A stretch of 64,000 nucleotides of DNA from Chania multitudinisentens RB-25 (GCF_000520015.2 NZ_CP007044.2:682001-746000), one strand, 5' to 3'. Shown: positions 7,636 through 16,979, numbered from the stretch's first letter. Notes: generated from the letters alone by a model not told the origin. A program made the numbers and translations.

Positions 7636-8655
7636 CTATACCCTGGCATCGGGTAATAAGTGCTGGGCAAAGAAATGCAGGATTGCGTTCAGTGCCTCGG
7701 CGCGCATTACGTCCCGTTCAAACAGGATCTCATGGCGTGCGCCTTTGATAACCCACGGTTTACCCCCTTCGCAAGGATGCCCCGCGTTTGACAGTGCCTG
7801 ACAAAAAGCCCAATGAGAACGGTTATCCACCACCCGATCCTCACCAGCCTGCAATAATAAAATCGGTGTAGTTATTTTAGCTGCCTGAGCAATGATTTGC
7901 TTCCCGGCCTGAATACTTTCCCGCACCCAGTGATAGGTTGGCCCTCCCACTTGCAGCTCAGGGTAATCGGCATAATAACGCAAACTGCGGTGATAACGTT
8001 CCCGGCTGTGGGTCAGCGCATTCACCACGTAAGGCAATGGCCGCCACTGCCCGGTGCCCACCGCATAATAATCACGCAGCGTCGGGCGCTTTTCCGCCCA
8101 GTTCAGAATACCGTTAGCCATCCAACCCGGCATCGGCAGGTGAATGCCAAACATCGGTGCACATAACGCCGCTGCCGCAAAAGCCTGGGGCTCACGCGCC
8201 AAAAACTGCGCCAGGATCGCCCCTCCCATCGAATGCGCCAAGGCCACATGCTGTTGATAACCACGCGTTGCCACTTCTTGTTGATAGAACAAGGCAAAAT
8301 CGTCAACGTAATCAGCAAAGTTTACCACATGGCCACGGTGTGGATCTGCCAGCATGCGCCCGGAGCGCCCCTGCCCGCGGTGATCGATGATCATCACGTC
8401 ATAACCGCTGTGGAACAGATCGTAGGCCACTTCCGGGTACTTGATGTAGCTCTCGATGCGCCCTGGGCTCACCACGACCACTCGTTGATGTTGCGGCGAA
8501 CTGAAACGCACAAAACGGATCGGCACACCGCCCACGCCGAGAAATTCTCCCTCCTCACGCCGCCGCCAAAAATTCAATAGGGGCCCGGTAGCAAAAGCAG
8601 AAAACTGTTTTTCGCGGCTTAACCATTCAGCGGAACTGAAAGTGAATGACGTCAT
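7636..8655 (-). CDS. pldB: Lysophospholipase L2
   Basis: This inner-membrane-associated alpha/beta hydrolase removes the remaining acyl chain from lysophospholipids. It has 339 residues. The nucleophile elbow AHSMGGA places the catalytic Ser at about 142, GEDRVVDN supplies the probable acid and KGARHEILFE the His. DHRGQGRSGR at about 91-100 is the typical oxyanion-side segment. ATG at 8655 follows AAAAGG by a good distance; an in-frame GTG at 8670 is the alternative. It is divergent from rhtB and followed by yigL, as in E. coli. Confidence 0.92.
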   Translation of the reverse strand: MTSFTFSSAEWLSREKQFSAFATGPLLNFWRRREEGEFLGVGGVPIRFVRFSSPQHQRVVVVSPGRIESYIKYPEVAYDLFHSGYDVMIIDHRGQGRSGRMLADPHRGHVVNFADYVDDFALFYQQEVATRGYQQHVALAHSMGGAILAQFLAREPQAFAAAALCAPMFGIHLPMPGWMANGILNWAEKRPTLRDYYAVGTGQWRPLPYVVNALTHSRERYHRSLRYYADYPELQVGGPTYHWVRESIQAGKQIIAQAAKITTPILLLQAGEDRVVDNRSHWAFCQALSNAGHPCEGGKPWVIKGARHEILFERDVMRAEALNAILHFFAQHLLPDARV

Positions 8656-8782
8656 CGAATGCCTTTTCACAGGATATTCAGAGATACAAATGTGATCTCT
8701 GGCACAAGAAATAATACTCGCGTATGGTGATTCAATTCTTACAAAAACAGCTGCAATACTAACGCATTGTGGGAGCCTTGCA

Positions 8783-9403
8783 ATGACCTTAGACTGGTGG
8801 TTAACCTATCTGCTCACAACCCTGATCCTCAGTCTTTCTCCCGGTTCCGGTGCTATCAACACCATGAGTACCGCCATCAGCCACGGCTATCGCGGTGCTG
8901 CCGCCTCGATTGCCGGATTGCAGGTCGGCTTAAGCCTGCATATCGTGCTGGTCGGTGTTGGCCTGGGCGCGCTGCTTGCGCAGTCACTGCTGGCATTTGA
9001 ACTGCTGAAATGGCTCGGTGCGGCTTATCTGGTCTGGTTGGGCATTCAGCAGTGGCGTGCCGCCGGCGCGCTGGATTTACAGACTTTGGCGGGCACCATG
9101 CCGCGCCGCCGCCTGTTCCGCCGTGCAGTACTGGTGAATCTGACCAACCCGAAAAGCATTGTGTTCCTGGCTGCGTTATTCCCGCAGTTCATCGCCCCTA
9201 ATCAGCCACAGGCCGAACAATATGTAATATTGGGCGTTACCACAGTGGTCGTCGATATCTTTGTGATGATTGGCTACGCCACGTTGGCAACACGCATTGC
9301 CCGTTGGCTAAAAACGCCGCGGCAAATGCAGTTGCTGAACCGTGTTTTTGGTTCGCTGTTTATTCTGGTGGCGGGGCTATTGGCAACGGCTAGAAAAGCC
9401 TGA
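8783..9403 (+). CDS. rhtB: Homoserine/homoserine lactone exporter RhtB
   Basis: RhtB is an inner-membrane exporter of the LysE/RhtB superfamily that pumps out homoserine and its lactone. The 206 residues include the signature LSLSPGSGAINTMSTAISHGYRG near the N-terminus and VNLTNPKSIVFLAALFPQF in the middle, with about six hydrophobic spans. GGGAG lies eight bases before the ATG. It faces rhtC across a small gap with a hairpin and diverges from pldB. Confidence 0.94.
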   Translation: MTLDWWLTYLLTTLILSLSPGSGAINTMSTAISHGYRGAAASIAGLQVGLSLHIVLVGVGLGALLAQSLLAFELLKWLGAAYLVWLGIQQWRAAGALDLQTLAGTMPRRRLFRRAVLVNLTNPKSIVFLAALFPQFIAPNQPQAEQYVILGVTTVVVDIFVMIGYATLATRIARWLKTPRQMQLLNRVFGSLFILVAGLLATARKA

Positions 9404-9475
9404 GCATTCAATACTCAGCGTTATTGTCGCAGACAGGTTGGGTACAGGAGCCAGAGCGTGCATTCAGTACGTGAG

Positions 9476-9498
9476 GAGCCCGAGCACTGCCCGGGCTC
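9476..9498. terminator. Shared hairpin between convergent rhtB and rhtC
   Basis: GAGCCCG (9476-9482) and CGGGCTC (9492-9498) form a 7-bp stem in the 115-bp gap between the convergent genes. No long U tract follows on either strand. Confidence 0.45.
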
Positions 9499-9518
9499 AA
9501 ACTGGCAAGTAAAATAGC

Positions 9519-10139
9519 CTAGCGGGTAAAAATCAGATGCAGGCCAAAACCGGTGAACAACACGCCAGCAACGCCATCAATCCACTTCACCAAGCGCTGG
9601 TAGCCACGGCGCATGGCCGGCAGCGCAAACACCACCGCGACCAGGCTGAACCAGACAAAGGTTTCACCGGTGATCAGCATGAATAAACCCCAGCGCGCGG
9701 CGGCTCCCACATCCTCACCCACAAACAGCGAGAACACGCTGCCAAAGTAAATCACCGCTTTAGGGTTGGAAAGATTGGTCAATAAACCACGGATAAAGCT
9801 GCGGCCCGGCTTTGGCAAAACGATGTTCGCGGTAGGTGCGGTTTGCCCCTTTTGCGCACGGGCAGAGCGCAGCAGTTGCCAGCCCATCCAGCACAGATAC
9901 AGACCGCCGCCCACCATGATGATCTGATGCAGCCAGGCCATTTTTTGCAGGATCAGGTTCAACCCCAGCAACGCGACACCGGCCCAGACCATGACGCCAA
10001 GCGAAATCCCGATCACCCCCATCATCGCCTCACGGCGTGAGCGGCTGACGGCGGTCTGCGAAACAAAAAAGAAATCCGGCCCAGGGCTCATCAATGCCAC
10101 CAGATGCACCATCGCCACGGTCAAAAACAAGATCAGCAT
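9519..10139 (-). CDS. rhtC: Threonine exporter RhtC
   Basis: RhtC is a paralogue of RhtB that exports threonine. The 206 residues carry the family signature ALMSPGPDFFFVSQTAVSRSR near the N-terminus and LTNLSNPKAVIYFGSVFSLF in the middle, with six predicted membrane spans. The gene begins 12 bp after recQ on the same strand, so the two may share a transcript. It is next to rhtB, as in other enterobacteria. Confidence 0.94.
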   Translation of the reverse strand: MLILFLTVAMVHLVALMSPGPDFFFVSQTAVSRSRREAMMGVIGISLGVMVWAGVALLGLNLILQKMAWLHQIIMVGGGLYLCWMGWQLLRSARAQKGQTAPTANIVLPKPGRSFIRGLLTNLSNPKAVIYFGSVFSLFVGEDVGAAARWGLFMLITGETFVWFSLVAVVFALPAMRRGYQRLVKWIDGVAGVLFTGFGLHLIFTR

Positions 10140-10151
10140 GATTGATTGCCC

Positions 10152-11996
10152 TTATTCATCGTCATCATCAAGATGATCGCGGATCATCGCCATAAATGGC
10201 GCACCAAAACGTTCCAGCTTACGCTGACCAACGCCGTTCACACTCAGCAGTTCGCTGGCTCTGATCGGCATCTGTTCTGCCATTTCCAGCAACGTGGCAT
10301 CGTTAAACACCACGTAAGGAGGAATGTTCTCTTCATCGGCAATCGATTTACGCAGCTTGCGCAATTTGGCAAACAGCTTGCGATCGTAATTGCCACCGTA
10401 GGATTTCTGATTGGCACTGCTGCGCACCTTCAGGCTCTGAATGCGCGGCACTGCCAGTTGCAACGCTACTTCGCCACGCAGCACCGGGCGCGCGGCCTCG
10501 GTCAGTTGCAGTGCTGAGTGCATGGCGATGTTTTGGGTAATAAACCCTAAGTGAATCAATTGGCGCAGCACGCTGGTCCAGTGTTCGGTGGTTTTATCAC
10601 GGCCAATGCCGTATACCGGCAGTTTTTCATGACCAAACTCGCGAATACGCTGATTATTGGCACCGCGCAGCACTTCCACCACGTAACCAATGCCAAACCG
10701 TTGCCCGACACGGCCAATCGCCGACAGCGCTTTGCGCGCATCCTCCAACCCATCATAACGCTTGGGGGGATCGAGGCAGATATCACAGTTGCCGCAGGCT
10801 TGCTGTTTGCCTTCACCGAAGTAATTCAGCAATACCAACCGGCGGCAGGTCTGCGCTTCGGCAAATGCTCCCATGGCATTCAGCTTGTGGCGTTCGATAT
10901 CCAGTTGCTGGCCCGCCGGTTTCTCTTCCAGGCAGCGGCGCAGCCAAGCCATATCCGCCGGGTCATATAGCAAAATAGCTTCCGCTGGCAGGCCATCACG
11001 CCCGGCCCGGCCGGTTTCCTGATAGTAAGACTCGATATTGCGCGGGATATCAAAATGCACCACAAAGCGCACGTTGGGCTTGTTGATACCCATGCCAAAG
11101 GCGACGGTAGCTACCACCACCTGTAAATCATCACGCTGAAACGCTTCCTGCACCTGGGCCCGGCGCTCATTTTCCAACCCCGCGTGATAAGCCGCTACGC
11201 TCAACCCGCGGCTTTGCAAACGGGCAGCGGTATCTTCCACTTTGGCGCGGCTGTTGCAGTAAATAATGCCGCTCTTGCCGCGCTGCTCCTGCACAAAGCG
11301 CCACAGTTGATCGAGCGGTTTAAATTTCTCAACCAGCGTATAGCGGATGTTCGGGCGATCAAAGCTGCTGATCTGGATGAGCGGCTCCTGCAACGCCAGC
11401 AAACGCACGATATCACTGCGCGTCGCTTCATCGGCGGTTGCCGTGAGTGCGACCACCGGCATCGCCGGAAAACGTTGTTTTAACTGACCAAGAGCGCGAT
11501 ATTCCGGGCGGAAATCATGGCCCCACTGGGAAATACAATGCGCTTCATCCACCGCCAGCAGCGCAGGTGGGCAGTGCTCCAGCAAATCAAAAAAGCTGTC
11601 CATCATCAGCCGTTCAGGAGCGATATACAGCAGCTTGATCTTGCCATTGCGGCAGCCCGTCATCACGTCCAGTTGCTGTTCACGCGTTTGCGTCGAATTA
11701 TAGCAAGCCGCAGCAACACCATAGGCCAGCAACTGATCAACCTGATCTTTCATCAGTGAGATCAAGGGGGAAACGACCAGCGTCAGCCCTTCCATCACCA
11801 GTGCCGGGATTTGATAGCATAACGATTTACCGCCGCCAGTTGGCATCACCACCAGGCAATCCTGCCCTTTGAGAGCGGCGTTGATAATCGTTTGTTGGCC
11901 CGGACGGAACTGCTGATAGCCAAAGGTATCGTGTAATACCTGTTCTGCCAGCATCTCTCTGTTTATCACTGCTGCGGTTGACACACACTTCCCCAT
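10152..11996 (-). CDS. recQ: ATP-dependent DNA helicase RecQ
   Basis: RecQ is a 3'-5' helicase of the RecF recombination pathway. Walker A PTGGGKS is at residues 52-58, the DEAH box is in AVDEAHCISQWGHDFRPEY, and motif VI is in YYQETGRAGRDG. The zinc-binding cysteines are in QTCRRLVLLNYFGEG and CGNCDIC. RQC and HRDC domains follow, the latter ending with SVNGVGQRKLERFG. At 614 residues it matches the family (about 609). ATG at 11996 is given; GTG at 11984 (610 residues) is an alternative start, and the two cannot be separated with certainty. Confidence 0.94.
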   Translation of the reverse strand: MGKCVSTAAVINREMLAEQVLHDTFGYQQFRPGQQTIINAALKGQDCLVVMPTGGGKSLCYQIPALVMEGLTLVVSPLISLMKDQVDQLLAYGVAAACYNSTQTREQQLDVMTGCRNGKIKLLYIAPERLMMDSFFDLLEHCPPALLAVDEAHCISQWGHDFRPEYRALGQLKQRFPAMPVVALTATADEATRSDIVRLLALQEPLIQISSFDRPNIRYTLVEKFKPLDQLWRFVQEQRGKSGIIYCNSRAKVEDTAARLQSRGLSVAAYHAGLENERRAQVQEAFQRDDLQVVVATVAFGMGINKPNVRFVVHFDIPRNIESYYQETGRAGRDGLPAEAILLYDPADMAWLRRCLEEKPAGQQLDIERHKLNAMGAFAEAQTCRRLVLLNYFGEGKQQACGNCDICLDPPKRYDGLEDARKALSAIGRVGQRFGIGYVVEVLRGANNQRIREFGHEKLPVYGIGRDKTTEHWTSVLRQLIHLGFITQNIAMHSALQLTEAARPVLRGEVALQLAVPRIQSLKVRSSANQKSYGGNYDRKLFAKLRKLRKSIADEENIPPYVVFNDATLLEMAEQMPIRASELLSVNGVGQRKLERFGAPFMAMIRDHLDDDDE

Positions 11997-12046
11997 TTTC
12001 TATGGCACAGCGGTGCCTGCCACAGCACCTATTTCAAACGCCCTGC

Positions 12047-12913
12047 TTACATAATGTCGTTAAGCATGACACCAACGCCAAGCCGTGTCTGCTTGAAGTT
12101 GTAATCAATCATCGATTCACCATACCCACTGAACACCTGGGTATAAAAACGCACATGGCTGGTGATCGGATAGCTCCACCCCAGTTCGCCCCCACCAAAA
12201 CCGGTGTTCCAGTTATAGTGGCTGTCAAAACTGAATACGCTTTCGCCCCAGGCGTAGCCCACTCTCAGGCGATAATAGCCCATGTATTTGGTGATATCCG
12301 GGTTGTCGTCGTTCTTGGCACTTTCTGAAAAACGGTACCAGGGTTTGATTTCTACCTGCCAGTCACCATTTTGCGCCATCAGGCGCGCGTAGGCGCGATC
12401 CCAACTACGGGAAGTTGGGTCTTCACGCCCGTTGGATTGATGGTTGATCCCCACTTCAATGTCGCGTAGCGTCCAACCGGCAAATTGGTAATCCGTGGCC
12501 CAACCGAGGAAAATCTGCGGCTCATAGTTGGTTTCACGAAAGGGGGCCGATTCTTCGCTATTGGAAAGCTGCCACCAGGAACGTTGGGTGTAGGAAGCCC
12601 CCAGCAGCGAATTCTCGCCCAAAATACCGTTCCAGATCGGGAAAGCCAGGCTTAACTGGAATGTCACCTCATCCTTATTGGCCTCTTTCGCCCAACTATA
12701 GGATTTAATGGCTTCCTTATTGATATCGCTGGTATAGGTATAAAGCAGATAGTTAGGTTCATACGCATAAAACGTGAATGGACCATCATAATGCTGCAAC
12801 ATATTGGAAATGATACTGCCACGTACTGGACCCACTTGCTTGTTAGCCTCATCTGCCAACACCGCCGTTGGCGCTAACAGCATTGCCATCACAACCCCAG
12901 ACAGAACGCGCAT
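12047..12913 (-). CDS. pldA: Outer membrane phospholipase A, with Asp at the catalytic Asn position
   Basis: OMPLA is a 12-stranded outer-membrane barrel that degrades phospholipids misplaced in the outer leaflet. The 288 residues begin with a signal peptide ending AVLA before DEAN. The active-site stretch is INHQSNGR, with His158 and Ser160. The third residue of the E. coli triad, Asn156 of the mature protein in SRSWN, is Asp172 here; its codon GAT is at 12398-12400. YTQRSWWQLSNSEES and the C-terminal YNFKQTRLGVGVML strands are well kept. ATG at 12913 is chosen from the family; an in-frame GTG lies 12 bases upstream. Confidence 0.94.
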   Translation of the reverse strand: MRVLSGVVMAMLLAPTAVLADEANKQVGPVRGSIISNMLQHYDGPFTFYAYEPNYLLYTYTSDINKEAIKSYSWAKEANKDEVTFQLSLAFPIWNGILGENSLLGASYTQRSWWQLSNSEESAPFRETNYEPQIFLGWATDYQFAGWTLRDIEVGINHQSNGREDPTSRSWDRAYARLMAQNGDWQVEIKPWYRFSESAKNDDNPDITKYMGYYRLRVGYAWGESVFSFDSHYNWNTGFGGGELGWSYPITSHVRFYTQVFSGYGESMIDYNFKQTRLGVGVMLNDIM

Positions 12914-13191
12914 GATTTTGTTCACTCCAGAAAAATTAGGAAAAGATCCACAATAAAAAAACAGGCCATTTTACACACAAAGAATCGTTTATACCCAATG
13001 GATTTCAAGACACAGGCCCGTGGTGGTGGAATGGCACCGTTCATTCCTTGTACTTTGAAAGACGGCAGGTTTTTCGTATCAGGAAGACATTTATTGGCGC
13101 CACCTGGAAAGCAACAGAAAATAAGCATAAAATCTACAAATGATTAACCTGGACTGACCAGTTGGCCCAATCACAATCAAAGAAAGGAACT

Positions 13192-13662
13192 ATGTCGCAT
13201 ACACTACTCACCTTGGAAGCCGCGCGCCAGAAAATAGGCGAAATCTTCGTCTACCACATGCCATTTAACCGTGAACTTGGCCTGGAACTGCGCCGGTTTG
13301 ACGATGATGTCGTCAAACTCACCTTCACCAACCAGCCTAAGCTGGTGGGGAACGCCGCACAGAATATCCTGCATGGCGGCGTGATTGCCGCCGTGCTGGA
13401 CGTTGCAGCCGGGTTGGTATGTGTCGGCAGCGTGCTGATGCGCCAAGATCCCTTGATCGAAGAAGAACTGGCTTCACGCCTCTCACGGATGGGCACGATC
13501 GATCTACGAGTCGACTATCTGCGGCCAGGCCGTGGCGAACATTTCATCGCTACCGCCAGCGTGCTGCGCAGTGGCAACAAAGTGGCGGTTGCACGCGTTG
13601 AACTGCACAACCACGATGGCCTGCACATCGCCAGCGCCACGGCCACCTATCTGGTGGGATAA
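13192..13662 (+). CDS. yigI: Hot-dog thioesterase-family protein YigI
   Basis: This 156-residue protein has the hot-dog fold of the PaaI/YigI acyl-CoA thioesterase family. The helix-containing signature NILHGGVIAAVLDVAAGL is at about residues 56-73 and the strand segment TIDLRVDYLRPGRG at about 103-116. E. coli YigI is reported as a medium- to long-chain acyl-CoA thioesterase. ATG at 13192 follows AAGGA by five bases; an in-frame upstream ATG at 13162 lacks a good ribosome site. It is divergent from pldA across a gap with no other gene. Confidence 0.88.
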   Translation: MSHTLLTLEAARQKIGEIFVYHMPFNRELGLELRRFDDDVVKLTFTNQPKLVGNAAQNILHGGVIAAVLDVAAGLVCVGSVLMRQDPLIEEELASRLSRMGTIDLRVDYLRPGRGEHFIATASVLRSGNKVAVARVELHNHDGLHIASATATYLVG

Positions 13663-13671
13663 TCAGGCAAA

Positions 13672-13700
13672 GTCCCGTAATTCCCTCACAATTACGGGAC
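13672..13700. terminator. Hairpin after yigI
   Basis: GTCCCGTAATT (13672-13682) and AATTACGGGAC (13690-13700) form a perfect 11-bp stem with a 7-base loop, nine bases after the yigI stop. There is no U tract on the plus strand, so it may act with Rho or as an mRNA 3'-end protector. Confidence 0.55.
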
Positions 13701-13764
13701 ACAGCCTATCCCCTTCAAGTAAAATCATCGGATACCCTTTTTCTTTCCCCACGCGGTAACTGCT

Positions 13765-14652
13765 ATGGATGCGCAACAAACCCGGCAAGGCATTTTCTTT
13801 GCTCTGGCGGCTTATTTTATTTGGGGCATTGCCCCGGTCTATTTCAAACTGCTCCAACAGATACCTGCCGACGAAATCCTCACCCATCGGGTCATCTGGT
13901 CATTCTTTTTCATGCTGATACTGGTGTCACTGGGGCATCACTGGCCGCAGGTACGTGCCACCTGCCGTAACCGCAAACGGCTGTTGCTGCTGGCTGTTAC
14001 CGCACTGCTGGTGGGGGGCAACTGGTTGCTGTTTATCTGGGCGGTGAATAACCATCACATGCTGGAAGCCAGCCTGGGCTACTTTATCAATCCGCTGGTC
14101 AACGTTCTGCTGGGCATGCTGTTTCTGGGCGAGCGTTTTCGCCGCATGCAGTGGGTCGCCGTTGCATTGGCGTTTACCGGCGTGGTGGTGCAATTATGGC
14201 AGTTCGGCTCCCTGCCGATCATTGCGCTGGGGCTGGCTTTCAGTTTTGCCTTTTACGGCCTGCTGCGCAAAAAAATTGCGGTTGACGCACAAACCGGCAT
14301 GTTGATCGAAACTCTGTGGCTATTGCCAGTGGCGGCGATCTACCTGTTCCTGATCGCCGATAGCCCAACCAGCCATCTGAGCGCCAACCCTTGGTCGCTG
14401 AATCTGTTGCTGGCGGCGGCTGGCGTCGTTACCACCGTCCCGTTGCTGTTCTTTACCGCAGCGGCAACCCGCCTGCGCCTTTCAACGCTTGGGTTCTTCC
14501 AATATCTTGGGCCAACGCTGATGTTCTTACTGGCCGTGACGTTCTATGGTGAAACCATCGGCCACGATAAATTGGTCACCTTCGGTTTTATCTGGGCAGC
14601 CTTAGTGTTATTCATTTTGGATGCGCTGTATCACCAACGCAGGCAACGTTAA
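13765..14652 (+). CDS. rarD: EamA-family permease RarD
   Basis: RarD is a 10-span drug/metabolite transporter (EamA family), annotated historically as a chloramphenicol-resistance permease; its physiological substrate is unknown. The 295 residues start with QGIFFALAAYFIWGIAPVYFK and contain the typical VNNHHMLEASLGYFINPLV and STLGFFQYLGPTLMFLLAV segments. It follows yigI in the same direction and is convergent with the decayed abrB-like gene, only 12 bp away. Confidence 0.93.
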   Translation: MDAQQTRQGIFFALAAYFIWGIAPVYFKLLQQIPADEILTHRVIWSFFFMLILVSLGHHWPQVRATCRNRKRLLLLAVTALLVGGNWLLFIWAVNNHHMLEASLGYFINPLVNVLLGMLFLGERFRRMQWVAVALAFTGVVVQLWQFGSLPIIALGLAFSFAFYGLLRKKIAVDAQTGMLIETLWLLPVAAIYLFLIADSPTSHLSANPWSLNLLLAAAGVVTTVPLLFFTAAATRLRLSTLGFFQYLGPTLMFLLAVTFYGETIGHDKLVTFGFIWAALVLFILDALYHQRRQR

Positions 14653-14664
14653 CGCTTATTGCCC

Positions 14665-15679
14665 TTAAACCTGGTGGTTGGGATCGCCGCCGAAGGTTGA
14701 AGACAACCTGGTAATAAATCGCGCCATTGCCGGGCCAGTGAGCAAGATGGTAAACAAGCGCAATGTTTGTATTGCCATCACAAATGACATGTCTACCCGG
14801 CTGCCTGCGGCGATTATGGCCACGGTATCCAGCCCACCTGGGCTGGTTGCCAGGTAGGCCGTCATCAGAGAGACCGGCAAAAACTGCGTCAATAACCAGG
14901 CTAACCCGCCGCAGAACAGCATCAACGCCACGATAGACACCACCATTTGCGGCAAGGTACGCAACGCCAACAGGAATATCGGCCGGGTAAAACGCAACCC
15001 AACGCTCCAGCCAATTAACGTGTAAGCCAGCGCCAGCAACCATTCAGGCACCTGCAACACCATGGTGCCCGTTGCATGAAACGCCACACCAACCACCATC
15101 GGCAGCATCAAGGCGCCAGAAGGGATACGCAGGCGTGACCCCAACCAGCAGCCGATGATGGCAATAGCCAGCGTACCAAGAAAGCGCCAGTCAAGCGGCG
15201 GAAACCACACCAGCGAGGCACTGCCGTGCCCAGCTTCATCACCCAGGCCAATACGTGCCACCATCGCCGCCGCAGTGGCAACAAACAGCACCCGCAGATA
15301 CTGCATAAACGCCACCAGCCGCACATCAGCACCGTAATCCCCCGCCATGGCTACCATCGCCGAAGCCCCGCCGGGAGAAGAACCCCACGCGCCGGTTGAG
15401 CCGGGTAAATCACTGAAACGCATCAAACACCAGCCTGATATACCGCTGGCTACCAGCGTAGCAACCAATACCAGTAACACCAGCGGCCAATCAGCAAGCA
15501 ATGGGGTAAGAATGGCAGGAGACAGGCTTTGGGCAATCATGCAGCCCCATGGCGACACCGACGATCATCGGCCCCAACAGCAATGCGGCAGGAACGTGGA
15601 ACACCTGTAAGCCAAACCCCAGCGCCAGTGAGGCTAGCAACAAGATCAGCCATTGAACTAAACGGGGGAAACGCTCCAT
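14665..15679 (-). pseudogene. AbrB-family membrane transporter, inactivated by an internal deletion and frameshift
   Basis: Two reading frames together make one AbrB-like (DUF/AbrB duplication family) membrane protein. The first starts at 15679 (MERFPRLVQWLILLLAS) and reaches GPMIVGVAMG. The second resumes one base out of frame at GCMIAQSLSPAIL and runs to 14665, including GSTGAWGSSPGGASAMVAMAGDYGAD and TAYLATSPGGLDTVAIIAAGS. By comparison with remembered E. coli AbrB, about 62 bases between GPMI and GCMI are missing at about 15543-15553, which explains the shift. The remaining 290 or so codons are intact, so the loss looks recent. A sequencing or assembly error is less likely because many bases, not one, are gone. 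Confidence 0.8.
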
Positions 15680-15772
15680 TAAAACGCCTGCCTTACGGAC
15701 GGCCAAGTATGGGAGTATTCTACCCTTATTTCGTTGGCTCAGGGGGATACTGTCACCATGATCAGGAAAGCA

Positions 15773-15974
15773 TCAGCCACGTTGAATAAGGGACAAGAAC
15801 TCATCTCTGGTATTCAGCACGTTAATCCTCTTTTCATTATGCCTAACCACCAGATAAACATCGATATTTAACTTTTCATTAGCGTCTTCATCCAGCCTGC
15901 GATAACACAACCCATCACGGGTGGACACACATTGATTGCGGCATTAATGCCATGCCTTTCCCACGCGCAATATC
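15773..15974 (-). pseudogene. Remnant of a LysR-type regulator C-terminus
   Basis: Minus-strand translation gives a typical end of a LysR effector-binding domain: DIARGKGMALMPQSM, then after a one-base shift VSTRDGLCYRRLDEDANEKL and IDVYLVVRHNEKR, ending FLSLIQRG and stop at 15773. The shift falls in a TGTGTGT run (15925-15931). No DNA-binding half exists upstream, because the piece abuts the corA terminator hairpin. It is therefore a truncated, frameshifted relic. A LysR gene may once have stood beside the abrB-like transporter and controlled it; that link is inference. Confidence 0.65.
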
Positions 15975-16010
15975 ATGGTAAAAGGGCTGAAAAACCAGCC
16001 CTTTTACCAT
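15975..16010 (-). terminator. corA transcription terminator hairpin
   Basis: A perfect 15-bp stem (15975-15989 with 15996-16010) and a 6-base loop start four bases after the corA stop. The distal arm includes TTTT, but no U tract follows. It also marks the border of the LysR relic. Confidence 0.6.
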
Positions 16011-16014
16011 TGGC

Positions 16015-16965
16015 TTACAGCCAGTTTTTGCGCTTGAAGTACAGATATGGAGCCAATCCTGCCAACAACATCAGCGCAATCGCGCCAGGATAGCCAAATG
16101 ACCAACGCAGTTCTGGCATAAACTCAAAGTTCATCCCATAGCTTGACGCCACCAGCGTGGGGGGCAGGAACACCACCGATACTACCGAGAAGATCTTGAT
16201 AATGCGGCTCTGTTCGATATTGATAAACCCCATCGCCGCCTGCAACAGGAAGTTTACTTTCTGGAATAACGATTCGTTATGCGGCAGCAAGGACTCGATA
16301 TCGCGCAATACCTCACGCGCCTGTTCCAGTTGACCGGTTGGCAAACGTGCTTTGCGCACCAGAAAATTCAGCGCACGTTGGGTATCCATCAGGCACAGCC
16401 GCACTTTCCAGCCAACATCCTCAAGCTCTGCCAATCTTGACAGCGCTTCATCATATTCATCACCTGGATGGCCTTCCATAATGACGCGGCTGAGTTTTTC
16501 CAGATCGCTGTAGACGTTTTCGATCTCATCGGCCAACTGTTCAATTTTGGTTTCAAACAGATCCAACAACAACTCGTAAGCGTTCCCCTCCAACATTCTC
16601 TGGTTGCGGGCGCGCATACGGTAAAGCCGGAAGGCAGGTAGCTCACGCTCACGCAGAGTATATAAACGGCCATCGCGGATGGTAAAGGCCACCGTGGAGT
16701 TGCCCGCGTGATCTTCTGCGTCTTCGAAATAGAAAAAGGAGTGAATATGCAGGCCGTCTTCATCTTCAAAGAAACGGGCAGAGGCTTCGATGTCTTCCAA
16801 TTCCGGGCGCGTCGCCAGGCTTTGGCCCAGATCAGTTTGCACACGCTCACGTTCGCCTTCTTCTGGTTCAACCAGATCAACCCACAATGATGCTGTCAAA
16901 TCATCTGAATCATCCAGTTCCAGACGGGATAAGCGGCCGTTGTCTAATTTGAAAGCGCTTAGCAT
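16015..16965 (-). CDS. corA: Magnesium/cobalt channel CorA
   Basis: CorA is the main constitutive Mg2+ uptake channel, a homopentamer in the inner membrane. The 316 residues are nearly family-identical. They comprise a large cytoplasmic funnel, the stalk helix, TM1 ending with the selectivity motif YGMNF (GMN near residue 280), then TM2 and the basic tail KRKNWL. ATG at 16965 (MLSAFKLDNGRLSRLE) is chosen because it matches E. coli CorA exactly in length; an upstream in-frame extension of 45 codons is unlike the family. A short ORF just upstream may be the leader corL. Confidence 0.96.
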   Translation of the reverse strand: MLSAFKLDNGRLSRLELDDSDDLTASLWVDLVEPEEGERERVQTDLGQSLATRPELEDIEASARFFEDEDGLHIHSFFYFEDAEDHAGNSTVAFTIRDGRLYTLRERELPAFRLYRMRARNQRMLEGNAYELLLDLFETKIEQLADEIENVYSDLEKLSRVIMEGHPGDEYDEALSRLAELEDVGWKVRLCLMDTQRALNFLVRKARLPTGQLEQAREVLRDIESLLPHNESLFQKVNFLLQAAMGFINIEQSRIIKIFSVVSVVFLPPTLVASSYGMNFEFMPELRWSFGYPGAIALMLLAGLAPYLYFKRKNWL

Positions 16966-16979
16966 GTGCCAAAACTCCC

